From Streptomyces sp. JH34 (GTDB lineage Bacteria > Actinomycetota > Actinomycetes > Streptomycetales > Streptomycetaceae): a DNA stretch of 64,000 nucleotides. The DNA is taken from the NCBI RefSeq assembly GCF_029428875.1, contig NZ_JAJSOO010000001.1:6110501-6174500 (forward strand). Reading direction: 5' to 3'. Position numbers and translations under genes: made by a program. Below the pieces are notes generated by a model that searched no databases, had not been told where the DNA came from, and saw only the letters and a list, made by a program, of their open reading frames with translations. Positions 1-7,798 of the stretch are shown here, one piece after another; position 1 is the first letter of the stretch; every line of letters starts with the position of its first letter.

Positions 1-751
1 CGACGCCACGGGCCGCCGGCTCCACCGTGCGGCCGCCGGTCTGGTGGCCGTCGCGGGCATCTGCGCCTACGACTCCGACGCCCATGGGCTCGCCCAGCGC
101 TATTTCCACCAGGCCCTGCGCCTGGCCAAGGCCGGCGGGGACCGCGGGCTCGGCGCCTACGTGATCGCCCTGCTGGTCAACCAGTCGCTGCACCTGGCCG
201 AGTTCCGCCGGTCCGTGGCCTTCGCCGAGGCGGCACTGAGAGCGGCAGGCCCGCACATCACCCCGGCGCTGGCCACCGACCTCCACGCGATGCAGGCGAA
301 GGCCTACGCGGAACTCGGTGACCACCGGGGCGCCCTGGAGTGCATCGGCCGCGCCGAGACCGAGGCCGGCCGGATCGGCAGCGGGGCCGAGCCGGACGAG
401 ACCGGGTACGTCCAGCCCGGACTCGTCAACATCCAGGTCGCAGAGGCGCTGCTGAGTCTCGGGGACCTCGCCGGTGCCAGGGAGCACGCGGCGGCGGCCG
501 TACGCGCCCCGGCGCACGATCGCGGGACCGTGCACCGGCTCGCCACGCTGACCCGCGTCGAACTGCTCCAGGGAGAGGCGGACAGAGCGGCCCGCACGGC
601 TTCGGAGATGGCGGAACGCGCCCGCGGGATGGAGTCCCAGCGGCTCCGGGACCGGCTGCGCTCCGTGCGGGAGCATCTGGCCGCGAGCGGCAGTGCCGAC
701 GCCGAAGCGGCGGCCGGGCTCATCGAGGGGGCGCTGCGCGTGCCCCTGTGA
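1..751 (+). CDS. C-terminal part of a TPR-containing transcriptional regulator (5' truncated by window)
   Basis: The reading frame is open from base 2 with no start needed, so the gene begins outside the window. The visible ~250 residues are alpha-helical and Ala/Leu/Arg-rich. They form repeated helix pairs (for example around 'YFHQALRLAKAGGD' and 'AKAYAELGDHRGALEC') that match tetratricopeptide repeats. In Streptomyces, proteins of this kind usually carry an N-terminal XRE-type HTH and act as regulators; that half is not visible, so the role is inferred. The gene lies 87 bp upstream of a Nudix hydrolase in the same direction, an arrangement often seen in the genus. Confidence 0.7.
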   Translation, partial: DATGRRLHRAAAGLVAVAGICAYDSDAHGLAQRYFHQALRLAKAGGDRGLGAYVIALLVNQSLHLAEFRRSVAFAEAALRAAGPHITPALATDLHAMQAKAYAELGDHRGALECIGRAETEAGRIGSGAEPDETGYVQPGLVNIQVAEALLSLGDLAGAREHAAAAVRAPAHDRGTVHRLATLTRVELLQGEADRAARTASEMAERARGMESQRLRDRLRSVREHLAASGSADAEAAAGLIEGALRVPL

Positions 752-838
752 GCCTCGTCCCAGGAGCCTTCACGCGTTCCCCTGTGGCGCCGACCCTGCT
801 CCGATATTGCCATCGACCAGTCGGAAGGTGGCAGAACT

Positions 839-1369
839 GTGCAGTGGACGAACTTAAACGAACAGACCGTGTATGAGAATCGCTGGTTCCGGGTCAATCT
901 GGCGGACGTCGTCCTCCCCGACGGCCGCCATCTGGACCACTTCCTCATCCGGCTCCGGGCCGTCGCCGCGGCCACCGTCGTCAACGAGGCCAACGAGGTG
1001 CTGCTCCTGTGGCGGCACCGGTTCATCACCGACAGCTGGGGCTGGGAACTCGCGGCGGGCGTGGTCGAGGACGGCGAGGACATCGCCGCCGCGGCGGCAC
1101 GGGAGATGGAGGAGGAGACGGGCTGGCGTCCCGGCGCACTGCGTCCCCTGATGACCGTGGAACCGGCCAACGGACTGGTCGACGCCCGGCACCACCTCTT
1201 CTGGTCCAGGGAGGCGACGTACACCGGTCATCCCGCGGACGACTTCGAGTCCTCGCGCCGCGAGTGGGTCCCGCTCAAGCTCGTGCCGGACATGATAGCG
1301 CGCGGTGAGGTACCGGCGGCGAACATGGCGGCCGGTCTGCTGATGCTGCATCACATGCATCTGGGGTGA
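839..1369 (+). CDS. Nudix hydrolase
   Basis: This 176-aa protein has a complete Nudix box at residues 74-96 (G-x5-E-x7-REMEEETGW), which binds Mg2+ and hydrolyses nucleoside diphosphates linked to another moiety. The overall form resembles the ADP-ribose pyrophosphatase group, with an N-terminal beta domain followed by the Nudix fold, but substrate cannot be read from sequence. The GTG start is preceded by GGAAGG about 10 bases upstream. A strong hairpin follows the gene and probably ends transcription before the convergent aldo/keto reductase gene. Confidence 0.9.
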   Translation: MQWTNLNEQTVYENRWFRVNLADVVLPDGRHLDHFLIRLRAVAAATVVNEANEVLLLWRHRFITDSWGWELAAGVVEDGEDIAAAAAREMEEETGWRPGALRPLMTVEPANGLVDARHHLFWSREATYTGHPADDFESSRREWVPLKLVPDMIARGEVPAANMAAGLLMLHHMHLG

Positions 1370-1391
1370 GGGCTCGTCGCTCCGCGGCGGA

Positions 1392-1416
1392 CGGGCCGGG
1401 CGAGTTGCCCGGCCCG
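1392..1416. terminator. Bidirectional terminator between Nudix gene and aldo/keto reductase gene
   Basis: A perfect 10-bp GC stem (CGGGCCGGGC / GCCCGGCCCG) with a 5-base loop lies between the ends of two convergent genes. There is no U-tract, as is usual for Streptomyces terminators. Confidence 0.7.
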
Positions 1417-1470
1417 CCCGCCGCGGAGGCGGGGGATGGCCGTCCGCCGCCGACCGGCACTCGTCCGGAC

Positions 1471-2328
1471 TCACTTACCGCTGTAGACGGGGAACTCGCT
1501 GTGTTCGCCGTAGTCCACGTCGCGCAGGCCTCGCAGGGCTTCCATGTCCTGCCGGGAGATCTCGAAGTCGACCTCGGCGTTGGAGCGCATGTGTTCGGGA
1601 TTCGCTGTCTTGGGCAGCGAGACCGTGCCCAGTTGCAGGGTGTAGCGGATGCACAGCTGCGGGACGGATACGCCGTACTTCTCTGCCATCGCCTGGACCT
1701 CGGCGTTCTGCAGGATCGCTCCGTGCGCGATGGGCGAGTAGGCCTCGACGAGGATCTGCCTGCCCTCGCAGTAGTCCAGGAGCGCCGAGGGGGTGTTGCC
1801 GGCGTGGACGAGCAGCTGGTTCACGTGCGGCACGACGGTCGCGCCCCGCAGGATGTTCTCGATGTCCTGCTGCTGGAAGTTGGACACCCCGATGGAGCGG
1901 ATCCTGTCGGCCTGCAGCGCCTCTTCCAGCGCGCGCCAAGCGTCGCGGTTGCCCTCGGCGTAGTCGCCGCCGCGGAAGTCGTTCCACGGCTGCGGGCTGT
2001 GGATGAGCATCAGGTCGATGTACTCGGTCCCGAGTTTCTCCAGTGACTCGTCGATCGCGTCGACCGCCCGGTCGTAGTCCTTGATCTCCGCCGCGAGTTT
2101 GGTCGAGACGAACAGCTGGTCGCGGGGCACGCCGGCCGTGCGCACACCCTCACCGACGCCGCGCTCATTGCCGTAGGCCTGTGCGGTGTCGATGTTGCGG
2201 TAGCCGATCTCCACGGCTGCGCGGACCGCCTCGGCCGCCTGGTCGTCGTCGATGAACCAGGTGCCGAGCCCCAGCTTGGGGATTCCGACGCCGTTGGACA
2301 GCGTGTAGGTCTCGTTCAGGATGGTCAT
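1471..2328 (-). CDS. Aldo/keto reductase (2,5-diketo-D-gluconate reductase type)
   Basis: A 285-aa NADPH-dependent carbonyl reductase of the AKR5-like group. The catalytic tetrad is visible as Asp47 (in NIDTAQAYGNE), Tyr52, Lys77 (STK) and His110 (LMLIHSP). The C-terminal segment SLPKTANPEHMRSN contains the usual cofactor-binding signature. Its start codon overlaps the stop of the upstream cupin gene (ATGA), so the two are probably translated together. The pair lies opposite a carboxymuconolactone-decarboxylase-like gene, and such trios are common in soil actinobacteria; the physiological substrate is unknown. Confidence 0.9.
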   Translation of the reverse strand: MTILNETYTLSNGVGIPKLGLGTWFIDDDQAAEAVRAAVEIGYRNIDTAQAYGNERGVGEGVRTAGVPRDQLFVSTKLAAEIKDYDRAVDAIDESLEKLGTEYIDLMLIHSPQPWNDFRGGDYAEGNRDAWRALEEALQADRIRSIGVSNFQQQDIENILRGATVVPHVNQLLVHAGNTPSALLDYCEGRQILVEAYSPIAHGAILQNAEVQAMAEKYGVSVPQLCIRYTLQLGTVSLPKTANPEHMRSNAEVDFEISRQDMEALRGLRDVDYGEHSEFPVYSGK

Positions 2329-2759
2329 GCGTTCGCTCCGTTCTCGGGCAGCTCGCCGTACGCCTTGTCGGTGACGGGCTCGAGCCATTCGTTGCTGACC
2401 CCTTCGCCAGGGGTGATGAAAGCGACGTGGGAGAACCACGAGTCGGCCTTCGCGCCGTGCCAGTGCTTCGTGCCCGCCGGAACACGGACCACCGTTCCGG
2501 GCTCCATGCTGACGGGCTTCTCGCCCTCGGCCTGGTACCAGCCGCTGCCGGCCGTGCACAGCAGGATCTGGTCACCGCCGCCGCCCGTCCCGTGGTGGAT
2601 GTGCCAGTTGTTGCGGCAGCCCGGCTCGAAGGAGACGTTGCTGACGGGCACGCTCCCCGAGGCGAGCGGAGCCAGGTAACTCTGGCCGGTGAAGTACTGC
2701 GCGAAGGCGTCGTTCCTCTCTCCGAGCGGGAAGATCTGTTCGAATCCGTGGACAGTCAT
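2325..2759 (-). CDS. Cupin-domain protein
   Basis: A 144-aa single-domain cupin. Candidate metal ligands are His53 and His55 (WHIHH), Gln64 and His99 (GTKHWHG), matching the two conserved cupin motifs. The product is a small cytosolic beta-barrel protein. It could act as a dioxygenase, isomerase or decarboxylase-associated enzyme, and sequence alone does not decide. The ATG start agrees with the usual length; longer in-frame upstream sequence looks non-coding. It is the first gene of a two-gene operon with the aldo/keto reductase, sharing four bases with it. Confidence 0.85.
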   Translation of the reverse strand: MTVHGFEQIFPLGERNDAFAQYFTGQSYLAPLASGSVPVSNVSFEPGCRNNWHIHHGTGGGGDQILLCTAGSGWYQAEGEKPVSMEPGTVVRVPAGTKHWHGAKADSWFSHVAFITPGEGVSNEWLEPVTDKAYGELPENGANA

Positions 2760-3193
2760 TTCGTTCTTTCCTTCTGTTCCGGTGCACCCCCGGGTGCGGG
2801 TGCGGCAGCGGTGCCATCGCTCCAGCCGGCCAGGCTGCGCGGCATCCCTGGCGGTCGACGTAGGCCAGGTGCTCGGTGTTGTGGCGACCGCCGCCGACGC
2901 CGGACCGCTGGGCAAGGCAGTCGAGGCCGGCGAGCCACGCTGCGGTGTCCGGTGTCCGGAGACCGTCAGACGGGCCCGCCCGGGAGCGAGGTTCGCTCCA
3001 CGGGACATGAGGGACTCCCGTGCTTCGCTCCTGGCGTCCATGCGTTCCACGCTACGGCGCGGAGCCCCTGCGAGGGATGCCCTGTCAGTACGTCCCTCAC
3101 CGGGGACTTCCTCGCTCCGCAGGTGCGGCGATGTCATTGGTGTCGCACCTTCGGAGAGCGACCGACGGACGTCGACGCAGGTAGGGAGAGATC
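2760..3193. other. Divergent intergenic region, cupin operon / CMD-like gene
   Basis: This 434-bp gap holds no convincing gene. It must contain the promoters of both divergent units. On the minus strand around 2815-2945 one frame has coding-like composition (a segment reading '...GLDCLAQRSGVGGGRHN...') without a start or a recognisable domain. This could be the eroded end of a lost regulator, but I cannot identify it. Confidence 0.35.
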
Positions 3194-3529
3194 ATGGCTG
3201 AGAACACAGGCACCGGATGGACCGGCGGGAAGGATGCCTTCGGCGGCTTCGCCCCGGGGATGGTCCATTACACCGACAGGGTCCTCTTCGACGAGGTCTG
3301 GGAGCGTGAGGGCCTGTCCAAGCGGGACAGGAGCCTCGTCACCATCTCCGCTCTGACCGCGCTGGGGAAGATGGACCAGCTGCAGTTCCACCTCGGCTTC
3401 GCCCGCCGGAACGGCGTCACCGACGAGGAGCTGCGGGAGGCCCTTCTGCACTTGGCGTTCTACTCCGGCTGGCCCAACGGCATGGGAGCGACGAGCGTGC
3501 TGAAGAGCATCGTCGAGGATCAGGGCTGA
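3194..3529 (+). CDS. Carboxymuconolactone decarboxylase family protein
   Basis: A 111-aa, all-helical protein of the CMD/AhpD superfamily. It shows the typical pattern 'RSLVTISALTALG', 'QLQFHLGFARRNGVTDEELREALLHLAFYSG' (split here as seen around residues 46-92) and a following Gly-rich turn. There is no CxxC pair, so it belongs with the decarboxylase-like rather than the AhpD peroxidase subgroup. RBS GGGAGAG precedes the ATG by a few bases. It is transcribed away from the cupin/aldo-keto reductase operon, with which it probably shares regulation and a substrate pathway. Confidence 0.88.
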   Translation: MAENTGTGWTGGKDAFGGFAPGMVHYTDRVLFDEVWEREGLSKRDRSLVTISALTALGKMDQLQFHLGFARRNGVTDEELREALLHLAFYSGWPNGMGATSVLKSIVEDQG

Positions 3530-3684
3530 ACATGCCCCCGGGCGCGACCGCCGGGTCGGCCGGACGGTCGGCGACGGCATCCCTGCCTGCCGCTCCAGCA
3601 CGATGGGCGACGGCGACATCGTTCGCGAGCACGCTCGCGGGAGTCGGGGCCGCACGCGGCCCTGACCTCGAGTACGGACCCCGC

Positions 3685-3750
3685 CGGGCCCGGCGGCGTG
3701 AGCGCCGGGCCCGCGGACGGCGGTCGGTCGTACGGGTGGAAGCCCGAACC
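3685..3750. repeat. Diverged duplicate of the hbd gene 3' end and terminator
   Basis: These ~66 bases closely match 5110..5176, which hold the terminator and last codons of the hydroxybutyryl-CoA dehydrogenase gene. The stem GGGCCCGGCG with loop GCGTGAG is identical in both, and the minus-strand peptide still reads TGSGFHPYD against TGSGFYPYD*. The stop codon has been lost in this copy. The rest of the 3530..3977 gap shows only short unassigned frames, such as one beginning MELLEVVALIAG at 3785. Confidence 0.75.
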
Positions 3751-3977
3751 GGTACGGGGAGAGACGATCCGCCCCGGCCGCACCATGGAACTGCTCGAAG
3801 TCGTAGCCCTCATCGCGGGCCGCCCCGTGGTGCGGGCCCGCACCTGGCTCCTGGCGCCCGGAGACGCCACCCGGCAGATCCTCACCGTCCGCCCGCTGTG
3901 GCCCCAGGAAAGGAGAGGCCGGCCACGCGTCGCCGTGTTCACGAGAACGCTTCCGGGCGCCCTGAGAGACTCGCCCT

Positions 3978-4685
3978 ATGATCATCGAACGTGTGTACGC
4001 AGATAGGGCCTCGCACGACCGGTCCGAGTGGCCGTGGTCCTTGCCCTGTGTGAGCCAACTGCTGGACGACGGGCTGCGGATCACCGCGCCGGTGACGTTC
4101 CTCGTCGGCGAGAACGGAACGGGGAAGTCGACTCTGGTGGAGGCCGTCGCCGAGGGCTTCGGTCTGGATTCCTGGGGTGGTTCGCATGACTGGCGTTACG
4201 CGAGTCATCGGCCCAAGTCGGTGCTGGGTGAGCGGATCCGCCTCGACGCGACTGCGTACGGGCGGCGCATGATGGGCAGTTGGTCAGCCCGTAAGGGGTT
4301 CTTCCTGCGCGCCGAGACCGCACTGGACGCCCTGGACCGGGAGGGTTTCGCGCCTGATTCCGTCAGCCACGGCGAGGGCTTCCTTGCGGCGTTCCGGGGA
4401 AAGTTCTTCCAGCCGGGGCTGTATGTGATGGACGAGCCGGAGGCCGCGCTGTCGTTCTCCTCGTGCCTGGAACTGCTCGGTCATGTCGAGCAACTGGTGA
4501 AGAACGGTGGTCAGGTCATCTGTGCCACCCACTCGCCGCTCCTGACCGCTCTCCCCGGTGCCGACATCGTGGAGATCGGCGAGCACGGTATGCGTCGCGT
4601 GGCCTGGAGCGACCTCGCTCTGGTCGATCACTGGCGCCGTTACCTCGCTGACCCGCATTCCTATCTGCGGCATGTCCTCGACTGA
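3978..4685 (+). CDS. AAA-family ATP-binding protein (ABC/RecF-like predicted ATPase)
   Basis: A 235-aa soluble ATPase with a Walker A motif at 44-51 (GENGTGKS), an ABC-type signature near residues 130-139 (SHGEGFLAAF), Walker B with catalytic Asp-Glu at 152-153 (LYVMDEPEAAL) and an H-loop His185 (ATHSP). This is the compact 'predicted ATPase' group related to SMC/RecF heads without a coiled coil. No partner gene is adjacent, so its role is unknown. It lies between a duplicated terminator and a broken DedA gene, which suggests it arrived with, or survived, a rearrangement. Confidence 0.85.
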   Translation: MIIERVYADRASHDRSEWPWSLPCVSQLLDDGLRITAPVTFLVGENGTGKSTLVEAVAEGFGLDSWGGSHDWRYASHRPKSVLGERIRLDATAYGRRMMGSWSARKGFFLRAETALDALDREGFAPDSVSHGEGFLAAFRGKFFQPGLYVMDEPEAALSFSSCLELLGHVEQLVKNGGQVICATHSPLLTALPGADIVEIGEHGMRRVAWSDLALVDHWRRYLADPHSYLRHVLD

Positions 4686-4818
4686 GCGGACGCTCCCGGA
4701 ACGCTCGCCGGGCCACAGTTTCCGGTCAGTGCCGGCTGCCTGCCGACCACAGAGCCTCGTCCCGGCGGCGCAGGCCCGCCGGGGTGGCAGACGCGGGATG
4801 CGCTTCATGATCTTGCCG

Positions 4819-5102
4819 GGTGACGCTGTAGGGGGCGATACGGCGGCAGGACAGACGGGTGGCCCCGCGAAGTGGGGGGCGAGGGTCCGGACCCCGGGCA
4901 GGAAGCGGGCGACGAAGATGGCCCGGCCTCCGTGCCGGTCCATCAGCCGCTCCGCCTGCCGCCGGGCAACGGGCGGAACACGGCGTCCGATACGACCGGT
5001 ACGCAGACGTGTGCCGAGGAGTTGGCCGGTGCGGTGGGCGAGGAGATCACCTGCGACCACGGCGGAGGCGGCCGTGGCGACGACGAGAGGGAAGCTGATT
5101 TC
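4819..5102 (-). pseudogene. DedA-family membrane protein fragment, frameshifted
   Basis: On the minus strand a frame reads from about 5102 'LVVATAASAVVAGDLLAHRT', then 'AERLMDRHGGRAIFVARFLP' and 'VRTLAPHFAG', the hallmark central region of DedA/SNARE-associated membrane proteins. At the run of four Gs (plus-strand CCCC, 4863-4866) the frame breaks. One added base would restore 'GATRLSCRRIAPYSVT', the expected continuation. The N-terminal half is missing, replaced by the terminator of the neighbouring dehydrogenase gene. The remainder of 4686..5149 holds nothing else recognisable. Confidence 0.75.
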
Positions 5103-5107
5103 GCCCC

Positions 5108-5140
5108 TGCGGGCCCGGCGGCGTGAGCGCCGGGCCCGCA
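5108..5140. terminator. Terminator of hydroxybutyryl-CoA dehydrogenase gene
   Basis: A perfect 13-bp stem (TGCGGGCCCGGCG / CGCCGGGCCCGCA) with a 7-base loop lies 10 bases past the minus-strand stop codon at 5150. The core of this hairpin also occurs at 3686..3712. Confidence 0.85.
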
Positions 5141-5149
5141 GGCGGGCGG

Positions 5150-6022
5150 TCAGTCGTACGGGTAGAAGCCCGAGCCCGTCTTGCGGCCGAGCCGGCCCGC
5201 GTCGACCATCCGCTGGAGCAGCGGGGGAGCGGCGTACAGGGGCTCCTTGTACTCCGCGTACATGGAGTCTGCGACCGAGGCGACCGTGTCCAGGCCGATC
5301 AGGTCGGCGAGCTTGAGCGGGCCCATCGGGTGCGCGCAGCCCATCTCCATGCCGTTGTCGATGTCCTCGCGGCTGGCGATGCCCGACTCGAACATCCGGA
5401 TCGCCGAGAGCAGGTACGGGATCAGCAGGGCGTTCACGACGAAGCCCGAACGGTCCTGGGCGCGGATCGCGTGCTTGTCCAGGACGTTCTGCACGACTGC
5501 TTCGGCGCGCTTTATGGTCTCGTCGGACGTCGTCAGCGCCGGGATCAGCTCGACGAGGCGCTGCACCGGGGCCGGGTTGAAGAAGTGGATTCCGATGACC
5601 TGGTCGGGCCGGGAGGTCGCGACGGCCAGCTTCACCAGCGGGATGGAGGAGGTGTTCGAGGCGAGGATCGCGTCCGGCCGCGTCACGACCTGGTCGAGCA
5701 CCTGGAAGATCTCGGTCTTGACCTGCTCGTTCTCGACGACGGCCTCGATCACCAGATCGCGGTCGGCGAACTCGCCGAGGTCGGTGGTGAAGCTGAGGCG
5801 GGCGAGGGTCTCGTCGCGCTCCTCCACGGTGATCTTGCCGCGTTCGGCGGCCTTGGAGAGGGAGTTGTGCAGCCGGGTACGCCCTATCTCCAGAGCCTCG
5901 CCGGTGGTCTCGGCCACCTTGACCTCGAGGCCGCTGCGGGCACACACCTCCGCGATGCCTGCGCCCATTTGGCCACAGCCGACCACTCCGACGCGTGCAA
6001 TGTCGGCCATAGAGTCCGTCAC
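5150..6022 (-). CDS. 3-hydroxybutyryl-CoA dehydrogenase
   Basis: A ~290-aa NAD(P)-dependent dehydrogenase that interconverts acetoacetyl-CoA and 3-hydroxybutyryl-CoA. The N-terminal Rossmann motif GCGQMG, the dehydrogenase signature around ASNTSS / GIHFFNPAP and the C-terminal end GRKTGSGFYPYD are all present, and length is normal. Two starts are possible. The GTG at 6022 has AAAGG at good spacing, while the ATG at 6010 gives MADIARVG and also fits homologues. It probably serves fatty-acid oxidation or C4 precursor supply. A strong terminator follows, and its 3' end is duplicated about 1.4 kb downstream. Confidence 0.93.
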   Translation of the reverse strand: MTDSMADIARVGVVGCGQMGAGIAEVCARSGLEVKVAETTGEALEIGRTRLHNSLSKAAERGKITVEERDETLARLSFTTDLGEFADRDLVIEAVVENEQVKTEIFQVLDQVVTRPDAILASNTSSIPLVKLAVATSRPDQVIGIHFFNPAPVQRLVELIPALTTSDETIKRAEAVVQNVLDKHAIRAQDRSGFVVNALLIPYLLSAIRMFESGIASREDIDNGMEMGCAHPMGPLKLADLIGLDTVASVADSMYAEYKEPLYAAPPLLQRMVDAGRLGRKTGSGFYPYD

Positions 6023-6207
6023 CTCGTGCCTTTCGCTGATCTTCGTGCGGCAGTTCCCGTTTGATTCCGGTGCCCGCCTCGACCCCACGACGTTACTCCG
6101 CGATCCGGTTCACCGGAGCTGCGGGTCGTGCGGTCCGGGGGCGGACATGATCTGTGTCACGCACTGCCGACGTGACACATGGGAATCGGGAAACGAAAGG
6201 TATACAG

Positions 6208-7464
6208 ATGCGTCGTACGGGCCGGAGGTCGTTGGTGTTGGGCGCGGCGGGCGTGGTCGCCGCGATGATGACGGCGGGTGATGCCGTCGCGGCACGCATG
6301 CCCCTCCCGCGGCCGCACCGGGGCGGCAGGGCGGACGGGGGCGAGATGCGCGGGGTGTGGGTCGCCACGGTCGCCAACCTGGACTGGCCGTCGGCGCCGG
6401 GGCTGAGCGCCGCGGCGCAGAAGGCGGAGCTGATCGCCCACCTGGACCGTGCGGTCGCACTCCGGCTGAACGCCGTGGTCCTCCAGGTCCGGCCCGGCGC
6501 CGACGCCCTGTGGCCCTCGTCGTACGAGCCGTGGGCCCAGTGCCTCACCGGCGTACAGGGGAAGGACCCGGGCTGGGACCCGCTGGGCACGGCGGTCACC
6601 GAGGCGCACGCGCGCGGTCTGGAGCTGCACGCATGGTTCAACCCGTACCGGGTCGCGAACCACACCGACCCGTCCCGTCTGGTGGCCTCCCACCCCGCGC
6701 GGCTGCACCCGGACTGGGTCCTGCCGTACGGCGGGAAGCTGTACTACAACCCGGGCCTGCCGGAGGTCCGGAAGTTCGTCCAGGACGCGATGCTCGACGC
6801 GGTGAGCCGTTACCCCGTCGACGCGGTGCACTGGGACGACTACTTCTACCCGTATCCGGTGGCGGGCCAGGTCTTCGACGACGACGACGCGTACGAGAGG
6901 TACGGCCAGGACTTCGCGAGCAAGGCGGCCTGGCGCCGGGACAACACCGACCGGCTGGTGCGCGAGACGGCCGAGCGGATCAAGGAGGTCAGGAGCGGCG
7001 TCCGTCTCGGGATCAGCCCCTTCGCGGTGTGGCGCAACGCCTCCACCGACCCGCTCGGCTCCGACACCGCCGCCGGTGTGCAGACCTACGACGACCTGCA
7101 CGCCGACACCCGCAAGTGGGTGAAGGAGGGGTGGATCGACTACATCTGTCCGCAGGTCTACTGGCACATCGGCTTCGCGGCGGCCGACTACGCGAAGCTC
7201 GTGTCCTGGTGGGCCGCGGCGGTCCGGGGAACCGGCGTCGGCCTCTACGTCGGGGAAGCCCTGTACAAGGCGGGCGACCCGGCCCAGCCCGCCGCCTGGC
7301 AGGACCCGGCCGAACTCTCCCGGCACCTCGACCTCGCCGCCGGCCACCCGGAAGTGGGAGGCCACGTCTACTTCTCGGCGAAGCAGGTCAAGGCCGACCC
7401 CGTCGGCGCCATGGCCCGGGTGGTCGCCGACCACTACCAGGTGCGCGCCCGTGCGCCTCGCTGA
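6208..7464 (+). CDS. Secreted glycosyl-hydrolase-like protein (GHL10/DUF187 family)
   Basis: A 418-aa protein with an N-terminal twin-arginine-like signal (RRTGRRSLVLGAAG, residues 2-15) followed by a hydrophobic stretch, so it is exported. The mature part begins with EMRGVWVATVANLDWPS and contains FNPYRV, VDAVHWDDYFYPYP and ICPQVYWHIGF, the conserved blocks of the GH10-like family of putative beta-glycosidases (YngK-like). The Asp/Glu-rich strand ends fit a TIM barrel. RBS GAAAGG lies 8 bases before the ATG. The substrate is unknown, probably an extracellular polysaccharide. A stem-loop closes the unit. Confidence 0.88.
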   Translation: MRRTGRRSLVLGAAGVVAAMMTAGDAVAARMPLPRPHRGGRADGGEMRGVWVATVANLDWPSAPGLSAAAQKAELIAHLDRAVALRLNAVVLQVRPGADALWPSSYEPWAQCLTGVQGKDPGWDPLGTAVTEAHARGLELHAWFNPYRVANHTDPSRLVASHPARLHPDWVLPYGGKLYYNPGLPEVRKFVQDAMLDAVSRYPVDAVHWDDYFYPYPVAGQVFDDDDAYERYGQDFASKAAWRRDNTDRLVRETAERIKEVRSGVRLGISPFAVWRNASTDPLGSDTAAGVQTYDDLHADTRKWVKEGWIDYICPQVYWHIGFAAADYAKLVSWWAAAVRGTGVGLYVGEALYKAGDPAQPAAWQDPAELSRHLDLAAGHPEVGGHVYFSAKQVKADPVGAMARVVADHYQVRARAPR

Positions 7465-7510
7465 GGGCCGGTGACCCGCCGGGTCTCTCCCGGTCCGGCG
7501 GAAGCGGGAC

Positions 7511-7547
7511 GCGTACGCCGGGGACCACTCGTGCCCCCGGCGTACGC
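7511..7547. terminator. Bidirectional terminator
   Basis: A perfect 13-bp stem (GCGTACGCCGGGG / CCCCGGCGTACGC) with an 11-base loop separates the convergent glycosyl-hydrolase-like and DUF1918 genes. Confidence 0.85.
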
Positions 7548-7552
7548 GCGCT

Positions 7553-7756
7553 CTATCGTTCCCGTTCCTCGGGGGCGGTGTGCTGGACGACGCTGTCGGG
7601 GCCCGGGGACCTGATCGACTCGTGCCCGTCCTCGAAGCGCAGACGGTACGGGGGACTGCCCCCGTCGCCGAGCACCTCGATGATCTCTGCGACCCGGTCG
7701 TGCTGACCCACGGTCCTGCCGTGCGTCAGCAGCCGGTCGCCCGCGTGTGCCTCCAT
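7553..7756 (-). CDS. DUF1918 domain protein
   Basis: A 67-aa small basic-acidic protein with the DUF1918 pattern: 'GDRLLTHGRTVGQHDRVAEI', a short strand, then 'PYRLRFEDGHES' and 'PGPDSVVQH'. The fold is an SH3-like barrel and function is not established. The ATG at 7756 is chosen because AGGAGG lies nine bases upstream and the family starts at this Met. It is monocistronic. Confidence 0.85.
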   Translation of the reverse strand: MEAHAGDRLLTHGRTVGQHDRVAEIIEVLGDGGSPPYRLRFEDGHESIRSPGPDSVVQHTAPEERER

Positions 7757-7798
7757 CGGGAGTGACCTCCTCACGGGTGGCGGTCCATGTCGACAAGT

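Noticed and set aside
2815-2945. A minus-strand gene between cupin and CMD-like genes
   Set aside because: Coding-like composition only; no start, RBS or recognised motif.
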